From the NCBI RefSeq assembly GCF_014649375.1, contig NZ_BMSX01000026.1, positions 62,001 to 126,000 of the forward strand: a stretch of 64,000 bases of DNA, given 5' to 3'. This document shows, piece after piece, positions 19,734 to 28,087 of this stretch. The notes beneath the pieces are model-generated. The model was not told the origin of the DNA. It saw only the letters and a list, made by a program, of their open reading frames with translations, and searched no databases. The position numbers were made by a program, and so were the translations under genes. Source of the DNA: Streptomyces aurantiogriseus. Its GTDB lineage: Bacteria > Actinomycetota > Actinomycetes > Streptomycetales > Streptomycetaceae. Numbering within the stretch: the stretch's first letter is position 1; every line of letters begins with the position of its first letter.

Positions 19734-19755
19734 CGTGCGCCTGCAGTGGCGCACG
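19734..19755 (+). terminator. Short hairpin after the MBL-fold gene
   Basis: 7-bp stem CGTGCGC/GCGCACG (19734-19740, 19749-19755) with 8-nt loop, 6 nt past the stop. Small for a terminator, but placed correctly. Confidence 0.4.
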
Positions 19756-19901
19756 GTGCACCGAAAGGGGGCGTGCGTCGACGAACGCGCGCCCCGTGTG
19801 AATGGCGTGCACGCGCCGGTGCCCCGCGCGCGCTCCCCGCGTGCTTGGTTGCGCGCTCAACTGGTGGTAGCCCCGCGCGGGATGACGGCTCCCGCACGGA
19901 T

Positions 19902-19943
19902 TGGGCCGCCGGTCTTCGTTCCCCGCCCTCGGCCGGCGGCCCA
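19902..19943 (-). terminator. Hairpin in the 334-nt gap between MBL gene and aroQ
   Basis: 11-bp stem TGGGCCGCCGG/CCGGCGGCCCA (19902-19912, 19933-19943) with a 20-nt loop, about 120 nt beyond the aroQ stop. Could end either convergent transcript. I see no gene in 19728-20061. Confidence 0.5.
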
Positions 19944-20061
19944 GGCGCGTTCTTCCGGCCGTGTTCACGAGACTGCAACACCCGCTCCCACCATGCGGAC
20001 CGTTGATGAGAAGGCGGCCGCCACGCCGTCCGGTTCGGCTCGCCTGCCCCGACAGGGGCGC

Positions 20062-20535
20062 TCACGCGTCGGCCTGCGCCGCCCCGGCCAGCGCGGCGAC
20101 CCGCTCCACGCCGAACACGTATCCCTGCACGCCGCAACCCGCGATGACGCCGTCGGCGCGCAGGGAGACGTAGGAGTGGTGCCGGAACGACTCGCGCCGG
20201 TGGATGTTGGAGATGTGGACCTCCAGCACCGGCAGACCGTCGCAGGTGTTGAGCGCGTCCAGAATCGCGACCGAGGTGTGCGAGTAGGCGCCCGGGTTGA
20301 TCACGATGCCGCAGTGGTTCAGGCGCGCCTCGTGGATCCAGTCGACCAGAACGCCCTCGTGGTTGGACTGCCGGAAGTCCACCGTGCCGCCGTGCGCGGC
20401 CGCCGCCTTGACGCACATCTCCTCGACGTCGGCGAGGGTGTCGGCCCCGTAGATCTCCGGCTGGCGCTGCCCCAGGAGGTTCAGATTGGGGCCGTTGAGA
20501 ATCATGATCGGGGCGTTGGCGAGGGTGCGGGGCAC
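20062..20535 (-). CDS. aroQ: Type II 3-dehydroquinate dehydratase
   Basis: Shikimate-pathway enzyme, 157 aa, forming a dodecamer in the family. Starts at GTG 20533-20535 (VPRTLANAPIMILNGPNLNLLG) with GGAGG four to five bases upstream. R24 and Y29 in GQRQPEIYG are the catalytic pair and VEVHISNIHRRESFRHHS carries the substrate-binding His/Arg. From memory it is close to the structurally known S. coelicolor enzyme (SCO1961). A longer start at 20601 would add 22 atypical residues and is not favoured. Confidence 0.97.
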   Translation of the reverse strand: MPRTLANAPIMILNGPNLNLLGQRQPEIYGADTLADVEEMCVKAAAAHGGTVDFRQSNHEGVLVDWIHEARLNHCGIVINPGAYSHTSVAILDALNTCDGLPVLEVHISNIHRRESFRHHSYVSLRADGVIAGCGVQGYVFGVERVAALAGAAQADA

Positions 20536-20638
20536 GGTTCCTCCGGTCCGTTCGTCGTGGAGCGGCCCGTCAGGAGCCGCTGCTGGCACCCGGTTTATCA
20601 CGGTGAAACAGCGCGGCAGGAGACCCTACCCTCCCAGC

Positions 20639-21685
20639 ATGACCACACCGTCGTACCCTCCCAAGCCCTCGCCCGGTGACCGCATAGCCGTCCTCTCGCC
20701 GGGCGCCGGCCTGCCGGAACTCTTCCCGGTCCCCTACGAACTGGGCCTGGAACGGCTGCGCAAGGAGTTCGGCCTCGAGCCCGTCGAGTACCCGACGACC
20801 CGCAGGATGGGCGCGACGCCGCAGGATCGGGCCGACGACATCCACGCGGCCTTCTCCGATCCCACCGTCAAGGCGGTCATCGCGTCCATCGGCGGCGACG
20901 ACCAGATCACCGTCCTGCCGCTGCTGGACCGCGAGTTGATCCGGGCCAACCCGAAGCCGTTCTTCGGGACGAGCGACAACACCAACTTGCTCGCGTTCCT
21001 GTACAACACCGGAATCGTCGGCTACCACGGCGCGACCGTGATGGTCCAGCTCGGGCGGCCGGTGGCCATGGACGCGCTCACCGCGGACTCCCTGCGGGCG
21101 GCCCTGTTCACCTCGGGCGAGTACGAGCTGCGCCCCGTCGAGCGCTGGAACGACGTCGACCGCGACTGGGCCGACCCGGCGACCTTCGAGGCGGAGCCGG
21201 AGACCCGGCCCGCCACCGGATGGACCTGGCGCAATGCCGACCGCGTGGTCGAGGGCCGCGGGTGGGGCGGCAACCTGGAGATCCTCTCCTGGCTCCTGAT
21301 GGCCGACCGCGAGATCTCCCACGACCTGTCGGTGTATGACGGCGGCGTGCTGTTCCTGGAGACCTCGGAGGAACTGCCCAGCGGCACGGAGGTTTACCGG
21401 ATCCTGCGCAACATGGGCGAGCGCGGCCTCCTGCAGCGGTTCTCCGCGCTCCTGATGGCCCGCGCCAAGACCTGGTCCTTCGAGCGCCCCAACAGCCCGG
21501 AGGAGGGCGCCCGGTACGCCGCGGAGCAGCGCGAGGCGGTACTGCGCGCGCTCGAGGCGTATGCGCCCGACACCCTGGCCGTCTTCGACGTGGACTTCGG
21601 TCACACGGACCCCCAGATCGTCCTCCCCTACGGAGGGACGATCCGCGTCGACGGCCCGGCACAGCGCATCACCGTCACCTACTGA
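20639..21685 (+). CDS. S66-family peptidase (LD-carboxypeptidase/MccF-like)
   Basis: 348 aa. Ser-Glu-His peptidase family that includes murein LD-carboxypeptidases and the microcin C immunity peptidase MccF. The nucleophile is S112 in FFGTSDNTNLL, the Glu is expected in FLETSEELPSG, and the His in DFGHTDPQ. Length and the motif IASIGGDDQ are closer to the MccF branch than to LdcA. ATG 20639, divergent from aroQ across 103 nt. Cytoplasmic, no signal peptide. Confidence 0.88.
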   Translation: MTTPSYPPKPSPGDRIAVLSPGAGLPELFPVPYELGLERLRKEFGLEPVEYPTTRRMGATPQDRADDIHAAFSDPTVKAVIASIGGDDQITVLPLLDRELIRANPKPFFGTSDNTNLLAFLYNTGIVGYHGATVMVQLGRPVAMDALTADSLRAALFTSGEYELRPVERWNDVDRDWADPATFEAEPETRPATGWTWRNADRVVEGRGWGGNLEILSWLLMADREISHDLSVYDGGVLFLETSEELPSGTEVYRILRNMGERGLLQRFSALLMARAKTWSFERPNSPEEGARYAAEQREAVLRALEAYAPDTLAVFDVDFGHTDPQIVLPYGGTIRVDGPAQRITVTY

Positions 21686-21755
21686 GCCCCGCGACCCGGG
21701 GGCGCGACACCGTGCGCCCCCGTAACTCGCGGTCACGGTGGGTAGTTGACGCGGC

Positions 21756-23060
21756 ATGCACGACGTACGCACCGTAAGGGCACCCTCCATGCCGCGACTC
21801 GCTGCCGCCTCCCTCGCGGGGACGGCCATCGAGTTCTACGACTTCTTCGTCTACGGGACCGCCGCGGCACTCGTCCTGGGGCCGCTGTTCTTTCCGACGT
21901 TCTCGCCGCTGGCAGGCACGCTGGCCGCCTTCGCGACGTTCGGCGTGGGCTTCGTGGCGCGGCCCCTGGGGTCGGTGCTCTTCGGGCACATCGGGGACCG
22001 GCACGGACGCCGGCCGGTCCTCGTCGTCTCCCTGCTGCTGACGGGCGGCGCGACGGTCGCGGTCGGTTGCGTGCCCACGTACGACTCGATCGGGGTGACG
22101 GCTCCCCTGCTGCTGCTCGTCCTGCGTTTCCTGCAGGGGCTGGGGCTGGGCGGGGAGTGGGGCGGCGCCGTCCTGCTGACCGCGGAGCACGCGCCCGCCG
22201 AGCGGCGGGGGCTGTGGTCGAGCTTCCCGCAGGTCGGGCCCGCGGTGGGGTTCGTGCTCGCCAACGGGGTGGTGCTGACGCTGTCGGCGACGCTGACCGA
22301 GGCGCAGTTCGCGCAGTGGGGGTGGCGGGTGCCGTTCTGGGCGGCCGGTGTGCTGGCCGTGCTCGGGTTGTGGCTCAGGTCCTCGCTCCCGGAGAGCCCG
22401 CGGTTCCTGGAGATCGACGACCACGCGCGCGTGCCGCTCGCCGAGGTCGTGCGCTCCCACTGGCGGCTCGTCCTGCTGACCGCCGGCGCGCTCGCCGTCG
22501 GGTACGCGATCTTCTACGCCGTGACGACGTGGTCCCTCGCGTACGCGACGGAGCGGCTCGGGGTGAGCCGTACCGTCATGCTGGCCTGCATCATGGCCGC
22601 GGTCGTGGTGAAGGGGGCTCTGACGCCCTTGGCGGCCGCGCTCGGTGACCGTTTCGGCCGTCGGCCGCTGTGCCTCACCGGGTGCGCGGCGGCCGCCTTG
22701 TGGATGTTCCCGATGGTCGCGCTCCTGGCGACCGGTGAGCCGTTGCCGATGTTCCTGGGCTTCCTGGGGGCACTGGTCGCGTTCGTCACCATGTTCGCCG
22801 TGATCGCGGCGTACCTGCCGGAGCTGTACGAGCCGCGTGTGCGCTGCACGGGCGCGGCGGTCGGCTACAACCTCGGCGGTGTCCTCGGGGGCGCGCTCAC
22901 GCCCATCGTGGCGACCGCCCTCGCGGAGCACGGAGGGCGTGTGCCGTGGGGCGTGGGCGCCTATCTGACGGGTATCGCGCTGCTCAGCCTCGGGTGCTTC
23001 GCCCTCCTGCCGGAGACCCGTCCGGCGCCGGTGGTCGCGCCGGAAGCGGCTGCGGGCTGA
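21756..23060 (+). CDS. MHS-family MFS metabolite/H+ symporter
   Basis: 434-aa inner-membrane transporter, 12 predicted helices. Family marks: AGTAIEFYDFFVYGTAAAL in helix 1, GHIGDRHGRRP in loop 2-3, RFLQGLGLGGEWGGAVLL in helix 4, and LPESPRF after helix 6. Relatives carry shikimate, alpha-ketoglutarate or proline/betaine. Proximity to aroQ allows shikimate as substrate, but that is only suggestive. The ATG at 21756 has no good ribosome site; the ATG at 21789 (MPRLAAASL) has AAGGG and may be the real start (423 aa). Confidence 0.9.
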   Translation: MHDVRTVRAPSMPRLAAASLAGTAIEFYDFFVYGTAAALVLGPLFFPTFSPLAGTLAAFATFGVGFVARPLGSVLFGHIGDRHGRRPVLVVSLLLTGGATVAVGCVPTYDSIGVTAPLLLLVLRFLQGLGLGGEWGGAVLLTAEHAPAERRGLWSSFPQVGPAVGFVLANGVVLTLSATLTEAQFAQWGWRVPFWAAGVLAVLGLWLRSSLPESPRFLEIDDHARVPLAEVVRSHWRLVLLTAGALAVGYAIFYAVTTWSLAYATERLGVSRTVMLACIMAAVVVKGALTPLAAALGDRFGRRPLCLTGCAAAALWMFPMVALLATGEPLPMFLGFLGALVAFVTMFAVIAAYLPELYEPRVRCTGAAVGYNLGGVLGGALTPIVATALAEHGGRVPWGVGAYLTGIALLSLGCFALLPETRPAPVVAPEAAAG

Positions 23061-23084
23061 CGTCTGCGGGCGGCTGTGCGACCG

Positions 23085-24185
23085 CTACGGATTGATGGCC
23101 AGCTCCAGGTATGCGGCGAACACCACCAGATGCACCCCGCCCTGGAGCGGCGTGGCCCTTCCCGGCACCACCGTCAGCGAACTCACCACCACGGTCAGCG
23201 CGAGCAGCACCATGTGGGTGGCGCCCAGGCCGAGGACGAGCGGGCCGGAGAGCCAGACGGAGGCCAGGGCGACGGCGGGAATGGTCAGGCCGATGCTGGC
23301 CATCGCTGAGCCGAGCGCCAGGTTGAGGCTGGTCTGCACCCGGTCGCGGCGGGCGGAGCGCAGCGCAGCGATGGTCTCGGGCAGCAGCACGAGCAGCGCG
23401 ATGATCACACCGACGACGGCGTGGTGCAGGCCGGCGGCCGCCACCCCGGACTCGATCGTGGGCGAGACGCCCTTGGCGAGGCCGACCACGCCGATCAGGG
23501 CCAGGGCGAGCAGCCCCAGGCTGATCAGCGCCGTCCGGGAGGACGGCGCGTCGGCGTGGTCGTCAGCGGTGATCACTTCGCCCTGCCGGGTGATCGGCAG
23601 GAAGTAGTCGCGGTGCCTGACGGTCTGGGTCGCCACGAACAGGCCGTAGAGGATCAGCGAGGACAGTGCGGCGAAGGTGAGCTGCACACTGGAGAACTCC
23701 GGTCCCGGCTTGCTGGTGGTGAAGGTCGGCAGGACCAGGCTGAGCGTGGCCAGGGTCGCCACGGTCGCCAGGGCGGCGCCGGTGCCCTCCGGGTTGAAGA
23801 TCGCCGTGCCGTGGCGCAGCGAGGCGACGAGGAGGCACAGGCCGACGACGCCGTTGCAGGTGATCATCACGGCGGCGAAGACGGTGTCCCTGGCGAGAGT
23901 CGAGCTCTTCTCGCCGCCGTCCGCCATCAGTGTGACGATCAGGGCGACCTCGATGACCGTCACGGCGACCGCGAGCACCAGGGAACCGAAGGGCTCACCG
24001 ACCCGGTGCGCGACGACCTCCGCATGGTGGACCGCGGCCAGGACGGCTCCGGCGAGGACCCCGGTCACCAGCGCGACGGCCACTGCGGGCAGGTCGCGGC
24101 CCCAGGTCAGGGCCAGCAGGACGACCGCGAGCACCGGCACCAGGGACGTCCACCGGTCGGTGAGCGACCTGAGCCGAGCGATCAT
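23085..24185 (-). CDS. Ca2+/H+ antiporter (CaCA family, ChaA-like)
   Basis: 366-aa membrane protein with about 11 helices. The two alpha-repeats of the cation/Ca exchanger superfamily are visible: VAVTVIEVALIVTLM followed by the Thr/Asp-rich DTVFAAVMITCNGVVG, and VIIALLVLLPETIAALRSA followed by LNLALGSAMASIGLTIP. Acidic Glu in each repeat would bind Ca2+ or Na+. ATG 24183-24185. Convergent with the MHS transporter with only 24 nt between. Confidence 0.88.
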   Translation of the reverse strand: MIARLRSLTDRWTSLVPVLAVVLLALTWGRDLPAVAVALVTGVLAGAVLAAVHHAEVVAHRVGEPFGSLVLAVAVTVIEVALIVTLMADGGEKSSTLARDTVFAAVMITCNGVVGLCLLVASLRHGTAIFNPEGTGAALATVATLATLSLVLPTFTTSKPGPEFSSVQLTFAALSSLILYGLFVATQTVRHRDYFLPITRQGEVITADDHADAPSSRTALISLGLLALALIGVVGLAKGVSPTIESGVAAAGLHHAVVGVIIALLVLLPETIAALRSARRDRVQTSLNLALGSAMASIGLTIPAVALASVWLSGPLVLGLGATHMVLLALTVVVSSLTVVPGRATPLQGGVHLVVFAAYLELAINP

Positions 24186-24250
24186 GCCGCGATCCTCGCA
24201 GAGCGGTACAGGCTTCGCATTCCGGCTCGTTGCGGCAGGCGCGGCCGCTC

Positions 24251-24565
24251 TCACGTCAGCCGGGTCGCCTCCTGGACGTCGCAGTCGGTGAAGGACGGCG
24301 GCCTGGTACAGAGCGCGGCCATCTGCTGCGCGAACTTGCCCGTCTCCGGGTCGTCGCTGTTGCGCATGGCCTCCTCGTAGGAGTCGAACTCCACGAGCAC
24401 GAGGTAGCGGTTCGGCTGGTTCCTGTCCTTGAGGACCGTGCGGTGGCCGGGCCCGCCCTCGCGGCCGGCGAGGCGCTGGTTCGTCTCCTCGGCCAGCGCC
24501 CGCATCTCCTCGATGCGGTCGGTCTCGAAGTCGATGATCTGCACGAACTTCGTCGATGCTCCCAT
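24251..24565 (-). CDS. Small dimeric alpha/beta-barrel-like protein
   Basis: 104-aa cytoplasmic protein: MGASTKFVQIIDFETDRIEEM, then NRYLVLVEFDSYEEAMRNSDDPETGKFAQQM. The pattern of one strand-helix, a central YLVLVEF strand and a Tyr-Glu-Glu-Ala helix resembles the ABM/Dabb ferredoxin-like barrel. No catalytic residue can be assigned. It lies 65 nt upstream of the antiporter on the same strand. Confidence 0.7.
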   Translation of the reverse strand: MGASTKFVQIIDFETDRIEEMRALAEETNQRLAGREGGPGHRTVLKDRNQPNRYLVLVEFDSYEEAMRNSDDPETGKFAQQMAALCTRPPSFTDCDVQEATRLT

Positions 24566-24691
24566 GGTGCCCCCACCCGGTGCCGGCGTCCCCGACGGGA
24601 ACGCTCAGCACCCAACGGAACCACCAGGAGCGGTGGTCGGCAATGCGCCGAGCACCGCTCCCGGGGATGGTTGTCCCTACGCCGTCCGTGG

Positions 24692-25693
24692 TCAGACGTC
24701 GATGCTGTCCTTCGGAGCGCCTTCGCTCTCCGTCTGCGCCTCCTCGGCCGCCGCCTGCTTCCGGGAGGCCCGCAGGCTGGTGATCGTGGTGACGACGAGG
24801 ACGGCGCAGATGACGCCGAGCGAGACCGGGATGCTGATCTCGGGGACGTGGACCCCGGACTCGTGCAGCGCGTGCAGCACCAGCTTCACGCCGATGAAGC
24901 CCAGGATGATCGACAGGCCGTAGCTGAGGTGGACCAGCTTCTTCAGCAGGCCGCCGATGAGGAAGTACAGCTGCCGGAGACCCATCAGGGCGAAGGCGTT
25001 GGCCGTGAACACGATGTACGGGTCCTGCGTCAGGCCGAAGATCGCGGGGATCGAGTCGAGGGCGAAGAGGACGTCGGTGGTACCGATCGCCAGCATCACG
25101 ACCAGCATCGGGGTCATGACCCGCTTGCCGTTCTGCTCGATCCACAGCTTCGTGCCGTGGTAGCGGTCGGCGACACCGAACTTGCGCTCGGCGGCCTTGA
25201 GCAGCTTGTTCTCCTCGTACTCCTCGTCCTCCTCGTCGGCCCGGGCCTCCTGGATGAGCTTCCAGGCGGTCCAGATCAGGAAGGCGCCGAAGAGGTAGAA
25301 CACCCACGAGAAGCTGGCGAGGATCGCGGCGCCCGCGGCGATGAAGATCGCCCGCAGGACCAGGGCTATGAGGACACCGATGAGCAGGACCCGCTGCTGG
25401 TACTGCGACGGGACCGCGAACTTCGCCATGATCAGGACGAAGACGAAGAGGTTGTCGACACTGAGCGACTTCTCGGTGATGAAGCCCGCGAAGAACTCAC
25501 CGGCGGGCTGTCCGCCGCCGAAGAGCAGCAGGCCCAGCCCGAACAGTCCGGCGAGGACGATCCAGACGACGGTCCAGATGCCGGCTTCCTTGATCGACAC
25601 GTCGTGCGGCTTGCGGCCGATGAAGAAGTCGACCGCGATGAGGGCGGCCAGGCCCACGATGGTCAGGACCCACAGGGTCATCGAAACATCCAC
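24692..25693 (-). CDS. terC: TerC-family membrane protein, riboswitch-controlled
   Basis: 333-aa integral membrane protein with about 9 helices. The family includes metal exporters (Alx/MeeF type) and exoenzyme-metalation factors that handle Mn2+. Conserved acidic helices are ALIAVDFFIG, EKSLSVDNLFVFVLIMAKF and GTTDVLFALDSIPAIFGLTQDP; a charged cytoplasmic loop EARADEEDEEYEENK lies between helices. GTG 25691-25693 is chosen because CTGCCGGAGG ends 4 nt upstream; that same sequence is the switch target of the upstream riboswitch. Expected role: manganese homeostasis. Confidence 0.93.
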   Translation of the reverse strand: MDVSMTLWVLTIVGLAALIAVDFFIGRKPHDVSIKEAGIWTVVWIVLAGLFGLGLLLFGGGQPAGEFFAGFITEKSLSVDNLFVFVLIMAKFAVPSQYQQRVLLIGVLIALVLRAIFIAAGAAILASFSWVFYLFGAFLIWTAWKLIQEARADEEDEEYEENKLLKAAERKFGVADRYHGTKLWIEQNGKRVMTPMLVVMLAIGTTDVLFALDSIPAIFGLTQDPYIVFTANAFALMGLRQLYFLIGGLLKKLVHLSYGLSIILGFIGVKLVLHALHESGVHVPEISIPVSLGVICAVLVVTTITSLRASRKQAAAEEAQTESEGAPKDSIDV

Positions 25694-25742
25694 TGCGCCT
25701 CCGGCAGTACGTAACGGCAGGTAATCAGCGTCGTTGCGCTGC

Positions 25743-25870
25743 CGGAGGTCTCTTCCACCCCGGGTCCCGGCGCGCAGCACGCGCGTGGAACCACACGGGC
25801 CGACGCCCCGGGATCTGGCTTGATCCGTATTGACGGGTACGCCGCAGCAGACAGGGAGTACTCCCCTCCG
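25743..25870 (-). promoter_or_regulatory. yybP-ykoY-type manganese riboswitch upstream of terC
   Basis: Minus-strand RNA contains the conserved pieces in order: GGAGGGGAGUA (complement of 25859-25869), CGUCAAUACGG (complement of 25825-25835) and AAGAGACCUCC (complement of 25744-25754). P1 is CGGAGG with CCUCCG, closing an element of 128 nt. The 3' P1 strand continues as CCUCCGGCAG, exactly complementary to CUGCCGGAGG (minus of 25698-25707), the terC ribosome site. Mn2+ binding should keep P1 closed and free the site (ON switch); without it the 10-bp anti-SD helix forms. Confidence 0.9.
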
Positions 25871-25886
25871 TACGAAAGACAGTACC

Positions 25887-25916
25887 CCAATCGCCAAGGA
25901 TTGGTAAAGCGATTGG
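25887..25916. promoter_or_regulatory. Dyad at the terC promoter
   Basis: Perfect 8-bp inverted repeat CCAATCGC / GCGATTGG spaced by 14 nt, just upstream of the riboswitch. A possible promoter on the minus strand is TTTACC, N18, TACTGT, lying across the dyad, so it may be an operator. The local sequence is AT-richer than its surroundings. Confidence 0.5.
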
Positions 25917-25930
25917 CAAAAGAAAGATCA

Positions 25931-25953
25931 AAAGCGCTGGTCAGGGGCGCTTT
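25931..25953 (-). terminator. Intrinsic terminator of the terD operon
   Basis: AAAGCGC / GCGCTTT stem of 7 bp (25931-25937, 25947-25953) with a 9-nt loop, followed on the minus strand by TTTTGATCTTTCTTTTG. A true U-tail like this is uncommon in Streptomyces and separates the terD operon from the terC riboswitch unit. Confidence 0.85.
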
Positions 25954-25983
25954 ACGGATGCTTGGTAAACGCGTGGGCGCGCG

Positions 25984-28026
25984 TCACCGGGGCCCGGTGC
26001 GGCGGTCCGTTGCGACCTGGGTGAGGACGTGCTGGAGCACCTGGCTGGCGGGGGGCACGAGCGCCGGTTCGTACGTCCAGGCGTGTCCGACCCAGGGGTC
26101 GGCGAGGTGGTCGTCGGGGACCGGCGTCAGGCGCATCAGCCCGCGCCACAGCGGATCCAGCAACGGACCGTAACCGGCGGCGTCCTCGCGGTCGGCGACC
26201 ATCATCAGGTGGACGCCGACGGCGGGACCCTCGTCCGCGAGGTAGCGGAGCTGGGTCACGGCACGGTCGTCGAAGCCGTGCGGGAAGTCGTTGACGACCA
26301 GGAGCTGCTGGGACGTGTCGAAGCCGGGCGGGAGCGAGTCGGCCGCGCCGCCACGCACCGCCATCTGCACCAGGTCCACGCGCTGGGTGAGCCGGCCCAG
26401 AACGTCCGCCACGCCGGCCGCGCCGGCGGCGGGCGGGCCGGCGAGCACGCCGGTCTGCACCAGTGGTGCCAGGGCCTGCGCACCCGAACCCGCCGGGTCG
26501 ATGACGTGCACCGTGAACTCGCCCGCCGGATGAACCGCGAGCAGCCGGGCCAGGTGCGCCACGGCCGACTCCATGGCGAGGCGCCGCAGGTCATGGGAGT
26601 CGGCGAACGAGCCGTCGGACGAGCCCGATCGCCCGCTGTCGATCCACAGACCGCGCTCGAGCGGGAGGCGGACCAGCATCGGTATGCGCAGTCGGTCGCT
26701 CTCGGGCAGGTGGAGGTCGCCCAGCCGCAGGGCCATGGGCATCTCCGTGGGGACGTGGTAGGCGTGCCAGACGGGGTTGTCCCAGCGAGCGTACGCGGGC
26801 GGCAGCGCCGGCTCGACGACGTCGGCCTCGGCGGCGAGCTGGGCGAGGTCCCGGTCCAGGACCTGCCGGGCCTGGTCGACCAGCTGCGTGTGCTTGGCAC
26901 GGGCCCTCTCGCGGGCCGCGTCACCCTGGCCACCGATCCGGCTGCGCGGGTCGGAGAGGACGTCGTCGAGCTCCTTCTCCATGCGTGTGTCGGCGAAGTC
27001 GACGGCGCTGCGGTACGCGGCCGTGGTGCGGGCCAGATCCTCGAACATGCCCCAGACCTGGTTGTAGAGCCGCTCCTCCATGGACCAGCCGGTCGCATCG
27101 CCGGCGACGGGCTGCGCGGGCTGCCCCGGCTGGGCCGGGGGTGCGGTGGGCGGGGGCGGCGGGGGCGTGTTCTGCCGGCGTGGGTGGCTGTAGTCGATCG
27201 GGCCGCCGGTGGTGGGCGGTGGCGCGGCCGCCGGAGTGGTGGTCGGCGGGTCCGTCGGAGCGGGTCCCGCGGGGTACCCGGCCCCGGGGTCCGAGGGGCC
27301 TTGAGGCGTTTGCGCGCCGTGGCCCTGGGCTCCCGCGTACGGACTGCCGGTGCCCTGAGGGCCCTGCCCGCCGTAGGGGGAGCCGCTCTGTTCCGGGCCG
27401 AGGGCGGACGCGGCCGCCTGCCGCGAGCGGTCGCCGTCGGCCGTACGCGGCGGCGGGGCCGGTACCGCGCGGGCCAGCCCCTGGGCCACGGCTTCGTCGA
27501 TGCCCGCCGCGAGCTGGTGTGCCTGTGGCAGGCCCTGGTCGGTGAGGAGTTGGGCGAGGCCGCCCGCGTAGCCCTGGCCGATCGCGCGGACCTTCCAGCC
27601 GCCCTGGCGCCGGTACAGCTCCAGGGCGACGACGGCCGACTCGGTGTCCAGGCCGGTGATGGTGTAGCTGGCGACCTCGGTGCCGTCGAGGCCGGTGACC
27701 GCGACGAAGGGGGCGGCGAGGGAGCCGAAGCCGACCGGTCTCCCGACGCCCGTGGGCAGGGCGAGCAGGATGCTGACGCGGTGCACGCCCGCCGCGACGG
27801 CGTCCAGGTCCACCGCGAGGCGGTGGTCGGCGGCCGCCTGCCGGGAGACTTCGAGACCGGGCAGGATGGGTGTGCCCGGGTGGGCCACCCACTCCACGCC
27901 CTGGATCTTGCCGCTCTCGTCGCTGAGCGTGGCCCCGGCCACGATCGGCGCGCCGGCCGAGACCCTGATCTCGAGGCGGGCCTGGGAGAGCGGGTGGTTC
28001 TGCCCCCGCACCAGCTCGGCCGTCAT
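25984..28026 (-). CDS. TerD-domain protein fused to a degenerate FtsK/EccC-like ATPase domain
   Basis: 680 aa. Residues 1-175 are a TerD-like Ca2+-binding beta-sandwich (LELRVSAG..., DLDAVAAGVHRVSILLAL, ALELYRRQGGWKVRAIGQGYAGGL). Residues 190-320 are a Pro/Gly/Gln-rich linker. Residues 330-680 resemble an FtsK/EccC motor domain: LRLGDLHLPESDRLRIPMLV, then LLVVNDFPHGFDDRAVTQLRYLADEGPAVGVHLMMVADRED-type sequence. The P-loop position reads LWIDSGRSGSSDG, lacking the GKS/T lysine, so ATP hydrolysis is doubtful. ATG 28024-28026, 61 nt after terD: one operon. Probably a scaffold of the membrane-associated tellurium/stress complex. Confidence 0.8.
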   Translation of the reverse strand: MTAELVRGQNHPLSQARLEIRVSAGAPIVAGATLSDESGKIQGVEWVAHPGTPILPGLEVSRQAAADHRLAVDLDAVAAGVHRVSILLALPTGVGRPVGFGSLAAPFVAVTGLDGTEVASYTITGLDTESAVVALELYRRQGGWKVRAIGQGYAGGLAQLLTDQGLPQAHQLAAGIDEAVAQGLARAVPAPPPRTADGDRSRQAAASALGPEQSGSPYGGQGPQGTGSPYAGAQGHGAQTPQGPSDPGAGYPAGPAPTDPPTTTPAAAPPPTTGGPIDYSHPRRQNTPPPPPPTAPPAQPGQPAQPVAGDATGWSMEERLYNQVWGMFEDLARTTAAYRSAVDFADTRMEKELDDVLSDPRSRIGGQGDAARERARAKHTQLVDQARQVLDRDLAQLAAEADVVEPALPPAYARWDNPVWHAYHVPTEMPMALRLGDLHLPESDRLRIPMLVRLPLERGLWIDSGRSGSSDGSFADSHDLRRLAMESAVAHLARLLAVHPAGEFTVHVIDPAGSGAQALAPLVQTGVLAGPPAAGAAGVADVLGRLTQRVDLVQMAVRGGAADSLPPGFDTSQQLLVVNDFPHGFDDRAVTQLRYLADEGPAVGVHLMMVADREDAAGYGPLLDPLWRGLMRLTPVPDDHLADPWVGHAWTYEPALVPPASQVLQHVLTQVATDRRTGPR

Positions 28027-28087
28027 CGCCTGTCGTCCCCCTGTGTCGCGTGTGGTGTTGTCGTGTGCCGCTCGCCCCCGACCGGAC

